64,000 nucleotides of DNA from Pseudomonas xantholysinigenes (lineage in GTDB: Bacteria; Pseudomonadota; Gammaproteobacteria; Pseudomonadales; Pseudomonadaceae): positions 5,388,501 through 5,452,500 of the forward strand of contig NZ_CP077095.1 in assembly GCF_014268885.2 (NCBI RefSeq), written 5' to 3'. Both the position numbers and the translations under genes were made by a program. Each line of letters begins with the position of its first letter. Within the stretch, counting starts at the first letter, position 1. Of the stretch, positions 19,997 through 27,891 are shown in pieces. The notes under the pieces were generated by a model. The model searched no databases. It was not told the origin of the DNA and saw only the letters and a program-made list of their open reading frames with translations.

Positions 19997-20234
19997 GATC
20001 TCCTCCTTCAAACTACGAAAGTCGATCACCCTACACTCAGTTCAACCTTGTTAATGCGTGCTCACGCCGGGGGCGGGCACTAGATACCGTTCGAACTCGT
20101 CGAGTGGGGTTGGAAGACCAGAGCGTTATCTACAGTGCGGGCTTGATGCCCTTGGAGCGGCTCTGCTTCAAGGCCTTCCCTCGATGATCAGTCGAGAACT
20201 TTCGCCTCTAGGGAGGCGAAAGTCGAGATACAAG
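19997..20234 (-). ncRNA. Predicted bridge RNA of the IS110 element
   Basis: The 238-base noncoding left end of the element. A hairpin (CTTTCGCCTC-CCTA-type stem, + strand 20199-20222) comes first. Then GCCGCTCC (+ strand 20154-20161) equals the target sequence left of the core, and CTGTAG (+ strand 20130-20135) is complementary to the core and the target right of it: the two halves of a target-binding loop. Further on, ACGGTATCT (+ strand 20082-20090) equals the element's own right end plus core, as expected of a donor-binding loop, and ACAAG (near 20046-20050) is a weaker candidate for the other donor guide. Ends and folding are inferred, not measured. Confidence 0.7.
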
Positions 20235-20343
20235 GAGCGGCCTTGTGCCGCTATGGGCTGCGTAGCGGCTCCGGCAATTTTGCATGATGCCGAGATCCTG
20301 GGGCCGCTACGCGCCCCATCGCGGCACAAGGCCGCTCCTACAG
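20235..20343. repeat. BIME interrupted by the IS110 element
   Basis: The remainder of a REP pair (gagcggccttgtgccgc ... gcggcacaaggccgctcctacagg) whose first bases lie at 19002-19009 on the far side of the IS. Its linker ttttgcatgatgccgagatc is the same as in the BIME at 12952-13067. Confidence 0.88.
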
Positions 20344-20362
20344 GGGTCTGTATTCGCAGCCA

Positions 20363-21781
20363 TCAAGGCCTGGCGCTGTTCTTCCAGCCGCCCCCCAAGG
20401 CCAGGAACACCCCGATCTGCCCCATCGCCACCTGGCTGTTGGCCGCCGCCAGTTGCGCGCGGACATCGGTGTAGGTACGGGTCGCCTGCAAGTCCGCCAG
20501 GAACGACTCGCGCCCGACCTGGTAGCGCAGGTGGGTCTGGTCCGCCGACTCTTTCGCCGAACGCTCGGCATCGGCCAGCGCATCACGCCGGTCCAGCAGC
20601 GCGCTGTACTGCGCCAGGCGGGTCTGGGTCTCGCGAATGGCGTTGAGCACCACCCCGTCGAAATGCGCCAGCGCCGCCTGGGTCGAGGCCTCGGCCATGC
20701 GAATGCGCGCGCGGGTGCCGTTGGTGGGGATGTTCCAGCTGATCTGCGGGCCGAAGCCCCAGCGATTGGTCGAAGGATCGCCAAGATTCTTGGCCAGGCC
20801 AATGGTGCCGATCTGCGCGCCGATGCTGATATCCGGATACAACGCGCCAGTGGCTACGCCGATGGTCGCGGTGGCGGCGGCCAGCTGGCGTTCGGCCTGG
20901 CGCACATCAGGGCGGCGCTTGAGCAGCGCGGCGCCGTCACCGATCGGGATCAGCTGCGCCAATTGTGGCAGCTCGGCGCAGTCGGCGGTGCCCGCCGGCA
21001 GTTGCTCGACCGGCTTGGCCAGCAGCGCGGCCAAGGTATACAAGCCGGCCTCGCGCTCTGCCTTGAAGCGCGGCAGCTCGGCACGCAGCGACTTGAACTG
21101 GGTCTGCGAACGGGTCACCTGGGTCTCGTCGCCACGGCCGGCGTCGCGCAGGCGTTGGGTCAGCTGCACGCTCTGCTGCTGCAAGTCCAGCGACTCATGG
21201 GCGATATGGTATTCCTCGTTGGCCGAGCATACCTGGGTATAGGCCTTGACCACGTCGGCCACCAGGGTGATGCGTGCGGTGTCGGCCGCGGCCTGCACCG
21301 CGTCGGCGTTGGCCTTGGCGGCCTCGGTGCCACGCTTGAAAGTGCCCCACAGGTCGAACTGGTAGCTGGCGCTGACAATGGCCTCACCGATGTTGCCCAC
21401 CGGCACCTTCTCTGGCAGCAGGAAGGCTTCGCCGGACTCCTGCAGGCGCTGGGCGGCCAGCTTGACGCCACCGTTGAAGCCGCCTTGCGACTCGGCCACT
21501 TCCACCTGGGCACGGGCCTTGGCGATGTTGGCGGCGGCCACGCGCAGTTCGGTGTTGGCGCTCAGCGCCTGGCGCACCAGCTCGTTGAGCCGTTGATCCT
21601 GGTACAGCTGCCACCAGTCCTCGGGCACCGGCGCCGACACCACGCTGTCGGCGTCCTGGCGCAGCGGGCCATTGAGGTCATCACGCTGCACCGCGGCGTC
21701 CTTGGGCAGCTGGTAGTCGGGGCCAACCATCATGCAGGCGCCGAGGGACAGGCACAGCCCCGCCAGGATCAGCTGTTTCAT
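20363..21781 (-). CDS. NodT-family outer membrane efflux lipoprotein
   Basis: A 472-residue TolC-like outer-membrane channel with a lipobox (LSLGAC at residues 11-16) and two OEP repeats rich in alpha-helical heptads (about 60-260 and 270-465). The start ATG at 21781 overlaps the stop of the adaptor gene (ATGA). It is the last gene of the five-gene efflux operon. Confidence 0.93.
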   Translation of the reverse strand: MKQLILAGLCLSLGACMMVGPDYQLPKDAAVQRDDLNGPLRQDADSVVSAPVPEDWWQLYQDQRLNELVRQALSANTELRVAAANIAKARAQVEVAESQGGFNGGVKLAAQRLQESGEAFLLPEKVPVGNIGEAIVSASYQFDLWGTFKRGTEAAKANADAVQAAADTARITLVADVVKAYTQVCSANEEYHIAHESLDLQQQSVQLTQRLRDAGRGDETQVTRSQTQFKSLRAELPRFKAEREAGLYTLAALLAKPVEQLPAGTADCAELPQLAQLIPIGDGAALLKRRPDVRQAERQLAAATATIGVATGALYPDISIGAQIGTIGLAKNLGDPSTNRWGFGPQISWNIPTNGTRARIRMAEASTQAALAHFDGVVLNAIRETQTRLAQYSALLDRRDALADAERSAKESADQTHLRYQVGRESFLADLQATRTYTDVRAQLAAANSQVAMGQIGVFLALGGGWKNSARP

Positions 21782-22653
21782 GGACGTTGCCCCTCGATGA
21801 TCGACACCGTGGCGGTACGCCCGGCGATCATGCGGAAGTCTTCCGGCACTTCATCGAAGGCGATGCGCACGGGGATGCGCTGGGCCAGGCGCACCCAGCT
21901 GAACGCCGGGTTGACGTTGGGCAGCAGGTTGGCGCCGCTGCTGCGGTCACGGTCCTCGATGCCGGCGGCCAGGCTCTGCACGCGGCCGCGCAGGCGGGTG
22001 GTGTCGCCCATCACGCGGATGTCCACGGCATCGCCGATATGGATGCCGCCGAGCTTGGTCTCCTCGAAGTAGCCATCGACGTGGTACGAGGCACTGTCGA
22101 CCACCGACAGCACCGGTCGCCCGGCGCTGACGAACTCGTGGGCACGCGGGGCGCGGTCGTTGAGGTAGCCGTCCACCGGGCTGCGCACCACCGAACGGTC
22201 GAGGTTGAGCTGGGCCACATCCACCTGCACCTGGGCCTCGTTGACCGCCGAGCGGGCGCGGGCCTCGCGGGACTGGCTCTCTTCCAGCTGCTCGGCCGCC
22301 ACCAGGTTGCCTAACTTGCGGTTGCGCTGCGCCTCGCGGGAGGCCTGAGCCAGGGTTTCCTGGCGCTCGGCCAGGGTCGCCTTGGCCTGGCGCAGGGCCA
22401 GGGTGAAGCGGTCCTGGTCGATGGTGAACAGCACGTCGCCGCGCTTGATGGTCTGGTTGTCGCGCACCTCGACCTGCTGGATCAACCCCGACACATCGGG
22501 GGCGATCTGGATCACATCGGCGCGGATATGACCGTCACGGGTCCAGGGGGCGAACATGTAGTACACGACCATCTGCCACACGAGCACGGCGGCGAACGTC
22601 ACTACCAGCAAGGTCAGGACCACACGGCCCAGGGTCAGCAAAGGTTTTTTCAT
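21778..22653 (-). CDS. HlyD/EmrA-like periplasmic adaptor of the FUSC exporter
   Basis: A 291-residue membrane fusion protein. One N-terminal membrane anchor (about 8-30) is followed by the lipoyl half-motifs (IAPDVSGLIQQVEVRDNQTI and RSPVDGYLNDRAPRAHEFVS) and a coiled-coil hairpin between them. It resembles AaeA, the adaptor for aromatic acid export. The start at 22653 gives an ATGA overlap with the DUF1656 gene; a longer frame adds seven residues. Confidence 0.9.
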   Translation of the reverse strand: MKKPLLTLGRVVLTLLVVTFAAVLVWQMVVYYMFAPWTRDGHIRADVIQIAPDVSGLIQQVEVRDNQTIKRGDVLFTIDQDRFTLALRQAKATLAERQETLAQASREAQRNRKLGNLVAAEQLEESQSREARARSAVNEAQVQVDVAQLNLDRSVVRSPVDGYLNDRAPRAHEFVSAGRPVLSVVDSASYHVDGYFEETKLGGIHIGDAVDIRVMGDTTRLRGRVQSLAAGIEDRDRSSGANLLPNVNPAFSWVRLAQRIPVRIAFDEVPEDFRMIAGRTATVSIIEGQRP

Positions 22654-22862
22654 GGCAGCATCAGGCTTCGGCAAAAGTGGTCCACCGCGCCAAGCAGCAC
22701 GGCATACAGGGCAACGTTGAACAACGCCCGGTGCCAGACCAGGCGGTAGAAGTGCAGGCGCACCAGCACCGCGTGCACCCCAAGAAACAACAGGTAGGTG
22801 CCAAACATCATCACCAGCAGCGTGGGCAGGAACACCCCGCTGATATCCAGTTCACCGATCAC
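22650..22862 (-). CDS. DUF1656 small membrane protein
   Basis: A 70-residue protein with two predicted membrane helices (about 8-30 and 45-65), beginning MIGELDISGVFLPTLLVMM. DUF1656 proteins (AaeX type) accompany FUSC exporters and their adaptors. ATGA overlaps at both ends tie it into the operon. Its exact role is unknown. Confidence 0.9.
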   Translation of the reverse strand: MIGELDISGVFLPTLLVMMFGTYLLFLGVHAVLVRLHFYRLVWHRALFNVALYAVLLGAVDHFCRSLMLP

Positions 22863-24946
22863 AGGGGCGCTCCGTCGAGGCCGGGGGGCAGTTGCGTTTG
22901 TTCGGCAGGCTCGAGCATCACTTCCACGCCCGGCAACAACGCCAGACGCAGGCCGCTCAAGGCATGCAGCAAGTGGGTGCGGGCATCGCCGCGCTCATAC
23001 AGCTCGTCCAGGTTCAGCGCCAGGCGCGCACGCTCCATGTTGCGCAACAGCGCCGCCGGAGCATGCAGGCGCTCGCCGGCACGCAGGCAGGCGGCGTAGT
23101 GGCCGCCGGCGTCCTCGATCACGGTCTGCAGGCGCTCGCGGGCTTGCTGGCCGGCACGCGGCAGGTAGGCCAGCAGGTCGAGCAGGTTCAAGCCCACGCG
23201 CAGGTCGCGCAACGCCACGCCGCTGTCCTGGCCGGTCTGCGACAGCCGCGGCAGGTGCTGCATCAGGCGATCGAGCAACTGCACGCCGACCTGACGGTGC
23301 TCGGCCAGGGTCGCAGGCTCGGTCATCTCGACGATGTCGCGCCAGACGAAGCGGGTCATGCGCTTGGCCGCCAGCTCGACACCGAACGGGCGCACCACCA
23401 GGGTCCAGATGAAGGCGAACAGCAACCCCACCGGCCCCGCCAGGTTGGCATTGATGAAGGTGAAGAAGTCGGCGTCGTAGGCACCCTGAATGCTGATGAA
23501 GGTCGAGGTGTTGACGATGGTCAGCAAGGTGCCGAGGTAGAAGCGCGGCTGTACCGTCAGGGTGCCGACACAGATGAACGGCACGGCGAAGGCCAGCACC
23601 AGCATCGGGAAATCGTGCAGGTTGGGCAGCACCAGGAACAGGTACAGGCTGGAGAAGATCACCGACATCAAGGTCCAGAAGAAGAACCGGTAGATCTGTG
23701 GCGCGGGGTCATCCATGGCGGCGAAGAAGCTGCACGACACCGCGGCGAGAATCACCGCGCTGGCGCCGTCGTTCCAGCCCAGGCCAATCCACAGGCCGCA
23801 GGCAACGACGATGGCAGTGACAGTGGAAAACACCGAGTACAGCATCAGGCCACGGTCGAAGAACGGCGTCAGCCGGCCCAGGCGCCAGTGGCGATACACC
23901 GCGCGCCAGGGCGTGGCGTCGTCCTGGCGCAGGGCGTGCTGCAAGGTGCAGCAGTCCTGCCACAGGTCGACCCATTCGGTCAGCCGGTACAGGGCGTTGG
24001 ACATCAACAGCTGGTCGCGCTGATCGAGCGCGGCGGCGCTGGGCTGGAGGCGGTCGATCTGCTCGTGCAGGGCGGTCCAGCGTGCCACCGAGGCGCTGTC
24101 GGCAGTGCCCTTGAGCCATTCACGGGCCTGCCCGAGCACTGGCTGCAACAGGGCGAACTGCGCCGGCGCGCGGTTTTCCAGGGCCACCAGGGCGTCGTCC
24201 AGGGCGTCGATCACCGGTAGTAGGTGGATCATCCGCCCACGCAGTTCGCGGGCATTCTTCAGCGTATGCGGGCCGGCACCTTCATGGCTGAGCTGGCCGA
24301 TCATCGGTTCCAGCGTGTTGAAGGTGGCGACCATCGCCCCGCGCATGCCGCCAACCTTCTCGGCGCTGGCTTCACGGGCAAGGTAAGTATCGCTGTAGCG
24401 GATCGCCTCGGCGAACCAGTTGCTGGCCGAGCCCAGCACCACCGGCGCCAGCCGCCGTGGCCAGAACACCGCGCCGACCACCGCCGCGCAGACGATCCCC
24501 AGGCAGATTTCCTGGGCCCGGGAAGAGGCCACATCGAACACCGCCAGCGGATTGTCGACCACGGCCAGGGCGATCATCGGCAAGGTGTAGCCGGCCAGCA
24601 TCAGCACGTAGTTGTTGGCGGTGCGCAGGTTCAGCGAGAGGAACAGCAAGGTGCCGGTCCACAAGGCAATGGCGATGCTCAGCAGCAACGGCGACTGCAC
24701 CAGCGGCGGGACCAGGAGAATGGCGCCGCCGGCCCCGAGCAAGGTGCCAAGGGCGCGATACAAGGCCTTGGAGGTGGTCGGGCCGAGGAACGGGCTGGAG
24801 ACGATGTATACCGTGGCCATGGCCCAATACGGACGCGGCAGTTGCATCAGCAGGGCGATGTACAGGGCGATCATCGAGGCGGCGAAGGTGCGCACGCCGT
24901 AGAACCAGTCGCGCGCCGGTGGCACCGAACTGAAGAAACCATTCAT
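22859..24946 (-). CDS. FUSC-family inner membrane exporter (AaeB-like)
   Basis: A 695-residue inner-membrane protein with two clusters of hydrophobic helices (about 15-160 and 360-500), each followed by a soluble helical domain, the FUSC architecture. FLGPTTSKALYRALGTLLGA is a typical segment. AaeB-type exporters expel aromatic carboxylic acids and some drugs with an adaptor and an outer-membrane channel, all encoded directly downstream. The substrate here is not known. Confidence 0.92.
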   Translation of the reverse strand: MNGFFSSVPPARDWFYGVRTFAASMIALYIALLMQLPRPYWAMATVYIVSSPFLGPTTSKALYRALGTLLGAGGAILLVPPLVQSPLLLSIAIALWTGTLLFLSLNLRTANNYVLMLAGYTLPMIALAVVDNPLAVFDVASSRAQEICLGIVCAAVVGAVFWPRRLAPVVLGSASNWFAEAIRYSDTYLAREASAEKVGGMRGAMVATFNTLEPMIGQLSHEGAGPHTLKNARELRGRMIHLLPVIDALDDALVALENRAPAQFALLQPVLGQAREWLKGTADSASVARWTALHEQIDRLQPSAAALDQRDQLLMSNALYRLTEWVDLWQDCCTLQHALRQDDATPWRAVYRHWRLGRLTPFFDRGLMLYSVFSTVTAIVVACGLWIGLGWNDGASAVILAAVSCSFFAAMDDPAPQIYRFFFWTLMSVIFSSLYLFLVLPNLHDFPMLVLAFAVPFICVGTLTVQPRFYLGTLLTIVNTSTFISIQGAYDADFFTFINANLAGPVGLLFAFIWTLVVRPFGVELAAKRMTRFVWRDIVEMTEPATLAEHRQVGVQLLDRLMQHLPRLSQTGQDSGVALRDLRVGLNLLDLLAYLPRAGQQARERLQTVIEDAGGHYAACLRAGERLHAPAALLRNMERARLALNLDELYERGDARTHLLHALSGLRLALLPGVEVMLEPAEQTQLPPGLDGAPL

Positions 24947-25401
24947 GCCGGATGCCCCGCCTGTTCGAAGGCGTGGATCACCCGCAGGGTGGCTTCCAGG
25001 TCGGCCTGGTCGATACCGGCGAGCACTTCGCGGCGCAGGCGCACCAGTTCACCCTCGATCGACTCGGCCAGAGCCCGCCCTTCGCGGGTCAGGCTCAGGG
25101 CCTTGGCCCGGCGGTCCAGCGGATCTTCACTGCGGCAGACCAGCCCGGCCTTGCACAGCTGATCGAGCAGGCGCACCAGCGACGGGCTTTCCAGACCGGC
25201 GGCGTGGGCCACGGCGACCTGATGCACGCCATCGCCCAGGCGCACGATCATCAGCAGCGGCACGGCGCAGGCTTCGGAAATGCCATAGCCGGTCAGGGCG
25301 CCCTGGCACAGGCGACGCCAATGCCGGGCGGCCACGACCATGCCGCTGCTGATCTTCAGGTGCAGTGCGTCTAGGGACATGTGAGAACCGAGGATATTCA
25401 T
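24943..25401 (-). CDS. MarR-family transcriptional regulator
   Basis: A 152-residue winged-helix regulator: helices up to about 60, recognition helix AGLESPSLVRLLDQLCKAGL, wing RSEDPLDRRAKALSLTREG. First gene of the efflux operon; its stop overlaps the exporter start (ATGA). It probably represses the operon until an aromatic ligand binds. The start is uncertain: ATG 25401 lies inside an operator-like palindrome and lacks a ribosome-binding site; ATG 25380 (MSLDALHLKIS) is a reasonable alternative. Confidence 0.9.
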   Translation of the reverse strand: MNILGSHMSLDALHLKISSGMVVAARHWRRLCQGALTGYGISEACAVPLLMIVRLGDGVHQVAVAHAAGLESPSLVRLLDQLCKAGLVCRSEDPLDRRAKALSLTREGRALAESIEGELVRLRREVLAGIDQADLEATLRVIHAFEQAGHPA

Positions 25402-25415
25402 AGTTTGCTAACTAT
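25400..25415 (-). promoter_or_regulatory. Operator-like palindrome at the MarR gene start
   Basis: ATAGTT-TGCT-AACTAT: perfect 6-bp arms, with AT-rich sequence on its upstream side (tatattgatag on the minus strand). MarR proteins commonly bind such palindromes over their own promoter; binding here is inference. Confidence 0.5.
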
Positions 25416-25502
25416 CAATATACGCCCTGCCCTCCCCCTGTCGTCAACCGTGGGCGACAAGAGGGGGAGATGAAAGGTTGTTCATCAAGCCGTGCGCGAA
25501 CT

Positions 25503-25612
25503 GTGTAGGAGCGGCCTTGTGCCGCGAAAGGGCCGCGAAGCGGCCCCAGCGATTTCAGGTTAATGCGCGAACACGGGGGCGCTTCGCACCCCTTTCGCGG
25601 CACAAGGCCGCT
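25503..25612. repeat. REP pair upstream of the MarR operon
   Basis: Inverted REP units of the taggagcggccttgtgccgcgaaagggccgc type with a linker different from the other BIMEs. The right unit is truncated (ggccgctcagggaacg rather than ggccgctcctacagg). Confidence 0.8.
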
Positions 25613-25635
25613 CAGGGAACGCATCGCACCTTGCC

Positions 25636-26448
25636 TCACGGCTGGATCTGGTCTTCCAGCTTCATGGTCAACGCCAGCTTACTGCCCAGCTTGATGGCCT
25701 GGTCACGCCAGCCCAGGTAACGTGCCGCGTCGCGGCTGCTGAAGTACACCGCCAGTTCCTCGGCGGCATGCATCACCCCGGTCGCCGCCGCCAGCTCCAG
25801 CCAGTACAACCCAGCCCGGGCATCCGCCTCCACGTTCACACCGTGCAGCAAGCGATAGCCCACCTCGAAACGGCAGCGTTTCTCACCACGCTGGGCGCCA
25901 CGCAGGAACCACTGGTAGGCCTCGAGCGCATCGACCTGCCACACCTGGTCGCCGTCGCAGACCTCTTCCTCGTACAGGTCGCCCAAGGCCGCGGCGGCAT
26001 GCACCATGCCGCGCTCGAAGGCGTGCCGGTAGTACTCCGCAGCGTTGGCGTAGGACACGTCCACGCCCTTGCCGAAATAGTGCTGCTGACCAAGGTTGAA
26101 CCACGCCGCGGCATTGCCCTGCAACGCAGCCATGCGCAGCAGGTGCCCGGCCAGCGAAGTATCACCCCGCCAGTACTTGCCGTTGAGCCAGATCCAGCCC
26201 AGGTCGTTGAGCGCCGCCACGTTGCCCAGCAGCGCCTGGCGACACAGGTCGTGATAGACCGCCTGCAGGTCGACCGCTTCGTCCAGGCGATCGATCAGGC
26301 CGAAGCGCTCGCCGGGCAAAGCCTGCTGGCTGGGCATGCCGACCCCGGCGAACAGCCGGTGACGCTGGCCCGGGCGCGCCGGCGCCGGGACGATCCGCTC
26401 GGGAAGCAGCCGGGCGAGCAGCGAATGGATATTGCTGGCGGCAGACAT
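25636..26448 (-). CDS. Sel1-like repeat protein
   Basis: A 270-residue helical repeat protein. Sel1/TPR-like units are visible at about 85-240 (AALNDLGWIWLNGKYWRGDT, AAWFNLGQQHYFGKGVDVSY, HAAAALGDLYEEEV, CRFEVGYRLLHGVNVEADAR). The start chosen is ATG 26448 with GAGG in front; ATGs at 26454 and 26460 are close alternatives. There is no signal peptide, so a cytoplasmic scaffold is likely. It is divergent from a small HTH regulator. Confidence 0.82.
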   Translation of the reverse strand: MSAASNIHSLLARLLPERIVPAPARPGQRHRLFAGVGMPSQQALPGERFGLIDRLDEAVDLQAVYHDLCRQALLGNVAALNDLGWIWLNGKYWRGDTSLAGHLLRMAALQGNAAAWFNLGQQHYFGKGVDVSYANAAEYYRHAFERGMVHAAAALGDLYEEEVCDGDQVWQVDALEAYQWFLRGAQRGEKRCRFEVGYRLLHGVNVEADARAGLYWLELAAATGVMHAAEELAVYFSSRDAARYLGWRDQAIKLGSKLALTMKLEDQIQP

Positions 26449-26655
26449 GTTCATCCTCATTGAACGACCCACAGCTCCAACCTCCACTGTGTTGAGGCGT
26501 GATTCTGCGCGATGGCACGACAAAACCTGTCGCGAACGATTCAAAGCCAGGCAACCAATTGCTGCTTCCTTGATCTGAGCAGGGCTGTGGCCAATTGCCA
26601 TGCCTCGCCCGTGCCGCCATCCTATGCCGGCAAGCCTAGACAAGGACGTTCCCTT

Positions 26656-27213
26656 TTGCCGTTCGCCACCACCCGCGCCACCCTCAGTCGACAATGGGCG
26701 TTGCTGCGCCAGTTGCCCAGTCGTTCCCCCGGGATCACCAGTGCCGAACTGGTGTGGCGCCTGCGTGACGTGGGCTTCAGCGTCAGCAAGCGCACGGTCG
26801 AGCGCGACCTCAATGAGCTGTCGTTGATCTTTCCGCTGGAGCGCAACGACAAGAGCATTCCGTTCGGCTGGCACTGGTCGGCCAATGCGGGCAGCGAATT
26901 GCGCGGCAACTTCGACCTGCAAGGCTATCTGCGTGGCGATACGTTGCAGCCGGGGCAGGAAGACGGCCTCGAGCTGCAGGCGTGGGTCAGCGATCTGCTC
27001 GCGCGGCGCCTGCGCGAAGCGCCGCTGACCGGCGACATGCAACTGACGGCGCTGGAGCAAGGCCACCGGCTGCGCGCGACCGTGGCCGATGGCTGGCCGT
27101 TGCGCTGGTGGCTGCTGAGCCAGGGGGATGGCCTGGTGGTAGAAGCGCCGCAGGCGCTGCGCGAGGAGATTGCGCGGACGCTGGACAGCGCGGCGGCACA
27201 GTATCGGGATTGA
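26656..27213 (+). CDS. HTH regulator, WYL-related but short
   Basis: About 185 residues. An N-terminal winged HTH of the DeoR type (SAELVWRLRDVGFSVSKRTVERDLNELS) precedes a WYL-like middle (FPLERNDKSIPFGWHWSANA) and a short remnant of the WCX region. Members are normally about 300 residues, so this is a compact version. The start is uncertain: TTG 26656 (MPFATTRATLS) has AAGGA upstream and is preferred; the frame stays open back to 26512 but that part looks noncoding. It may regulate the divergent Sel1 gene. Confidence 0.65.
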   Translation: MPFATTRATLSRQWALLRQLPSRSPGITSAELVWRLRDVGFSVSKRTVERDLNELSLIFPLERNDKSIPFGWHWSANAGSELRGNFDLQGYLRGDTLQPGQEDGLELQAWVSDLLARRLREAPLTGDMQLTALEQGHRLRATVADGWPLRWWLLSQGDGLVVEAPQALREEIARTLDSAAAQYRD

Positions 27214-27224
27214 GCTCGGTGTTA

Positions 27225-27298
27225 TTGCATTCGCGGGTGAACCCGCTCCCACAGGGCTCTTGAATAGCCTGTGGGAGCGGGTTTACCCGCGAAGCAGG
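27225..27298. repeat. REP pair
   Basis: Inverted tcgcgggtgaacccgctcccacagg and cctgtgggagcgggtttac units between the regulator gene and the pseudogene. Confidence 0.85.
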
Positions 27299-27317
27299 CC
27301 ACACCGGCCGTACAAAT

Positions 27318-27561
27318 CTAGTGCTGCATGCCCCAGCGCCGCACGGTCAGCCGCTCCAGGGTGTTGAACACCAGCCCCTCCACCAGCAGGCCGATCAGGA
27401 TCACCACCGCCAGCCCGGCGACCACCTTGTCGGTGTACAGCTCGTTGCGGTTCTGGAAGATGTACCAGCTCGGCACCGACGGCGCCGCTGAACGGGCGGA
27501 TGTCGAAGGTTTGCGGCAGGGCGCTGTCGATGGACGACAAGGCGTTCGAGGCGGCTGGCAT
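27318..27561 (-). pseudogene. Deletion scar: TauD-like N-terminus joined to ABC permease C-terminus
   Basis: From ATG 27561 about 32 codons read like the start of a TauD/TfdA dioxygenase (LPQTFDIRPFSGAVGAE). At about 27465-27470 this stops and, in a different frame on the same strand, the last ~50 codons of a NitT/TauT/SsuC-type permease begin (WYIFQNRNELYTDKVVAGL ... VRRWGMQH, stop at 27318). A single deletion that removed most of a sulfonate/taurine utilisation cluster explains both pieces. In P. putida KT2440 sulfonate-type ABC and TauD genes lie beside lapA (recalled). Neither piece can be functional. Confidence 0.75.
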
Positions 27562-27759
27562 TGGTCGCAGTGCGCGACATCAGGGCGCGCAACGATCGGA
27601 AACGCACGGGGATTGCCCGTGTGGGTTCGAGTCGTGCGGCGCGCCGATTGGTCGGCGGGTACGCAGTGGGGTGACTATAAAGTCATAAAAACAGGATTTT
27701 AAATACCGCTACGGAATATACATATGAAGGGGTTGCTTCTCAGGCGATACGCTCACCTG
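27562..27759. other. Former upstream region of the deleted sulfur genes
   Basis: No gene seen. Bases 27670-27735 are clearly AT-rich (ctataaagtcataaaaac; ggaatatacatatgaag) compared with the surroundings, as expected of an old promoter region in front of the TauD-like remnant. Confidence 0.4.
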
Positions 27760-27875
27760 TAGGAGCGGCCTTGTGTCGCGAATGGGCCGCGAAGCGGCCC
27801 CGCGATCTTTGCATCAACGCTGAAATCCTGGGGCCGCCTTGCGGCCCTTTCGCGGCACAAGGCCGCTCCTACAGG
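27760..27875. repeat. BIME downstream of lapC
   Basis: Inverted REP units (tgtaggagcggccttgtg and complement) joined by a linker related to that at 13.0 and 20.3 kb (tttgcatcaacgctgaaatcctgg). It lies 16 bases past the lapC stop and could stabilise or end the lapEBC transcript. Confidence 0.85.
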
Positions 27876-27891
27876 GATCGCATAATGACTG

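Larger units (their letters stand above)
19010..20234 (-). mobile_element. IS110-family insertion sequence inserted in a REP
   Basis: An element of about 1,225 bp with one transposase. Left flank ...ccctgtag (19002-19009) and right flank gagcggcc... (from 20235) rejoin to a complete REP, ccctgtaggagcggcc. The only shared bases at the two junctions are AG (CT on the transposase strand), the kind of core dinucleotide used by IS110 recombinases. There is no target duplication beyond this and no terminal inverted repeat. The noncoding part is long (238 bases) on the 5' side of the transposase and short (15 bases) on the 3' side, as in the IS110 rather than the IS1111 group. Confidence 0.92.

Noticed and set aside
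19007..20090. Direct repeat TAGATACCGT as a target-site duplication of the IS
   Set aside because: The right copy lies 144 bases inside the element. REP rejoining sets the ends at 19010 and 20234; the inner copy is better explained as a donor guide in the bridge RNA.
27283..27561. Single 92-codon gene on the minus strand
   Set aside because: Only the first third is gene-like (TauD start); the rest is out-of-frame permease sequence, so I call it a deletion scar.
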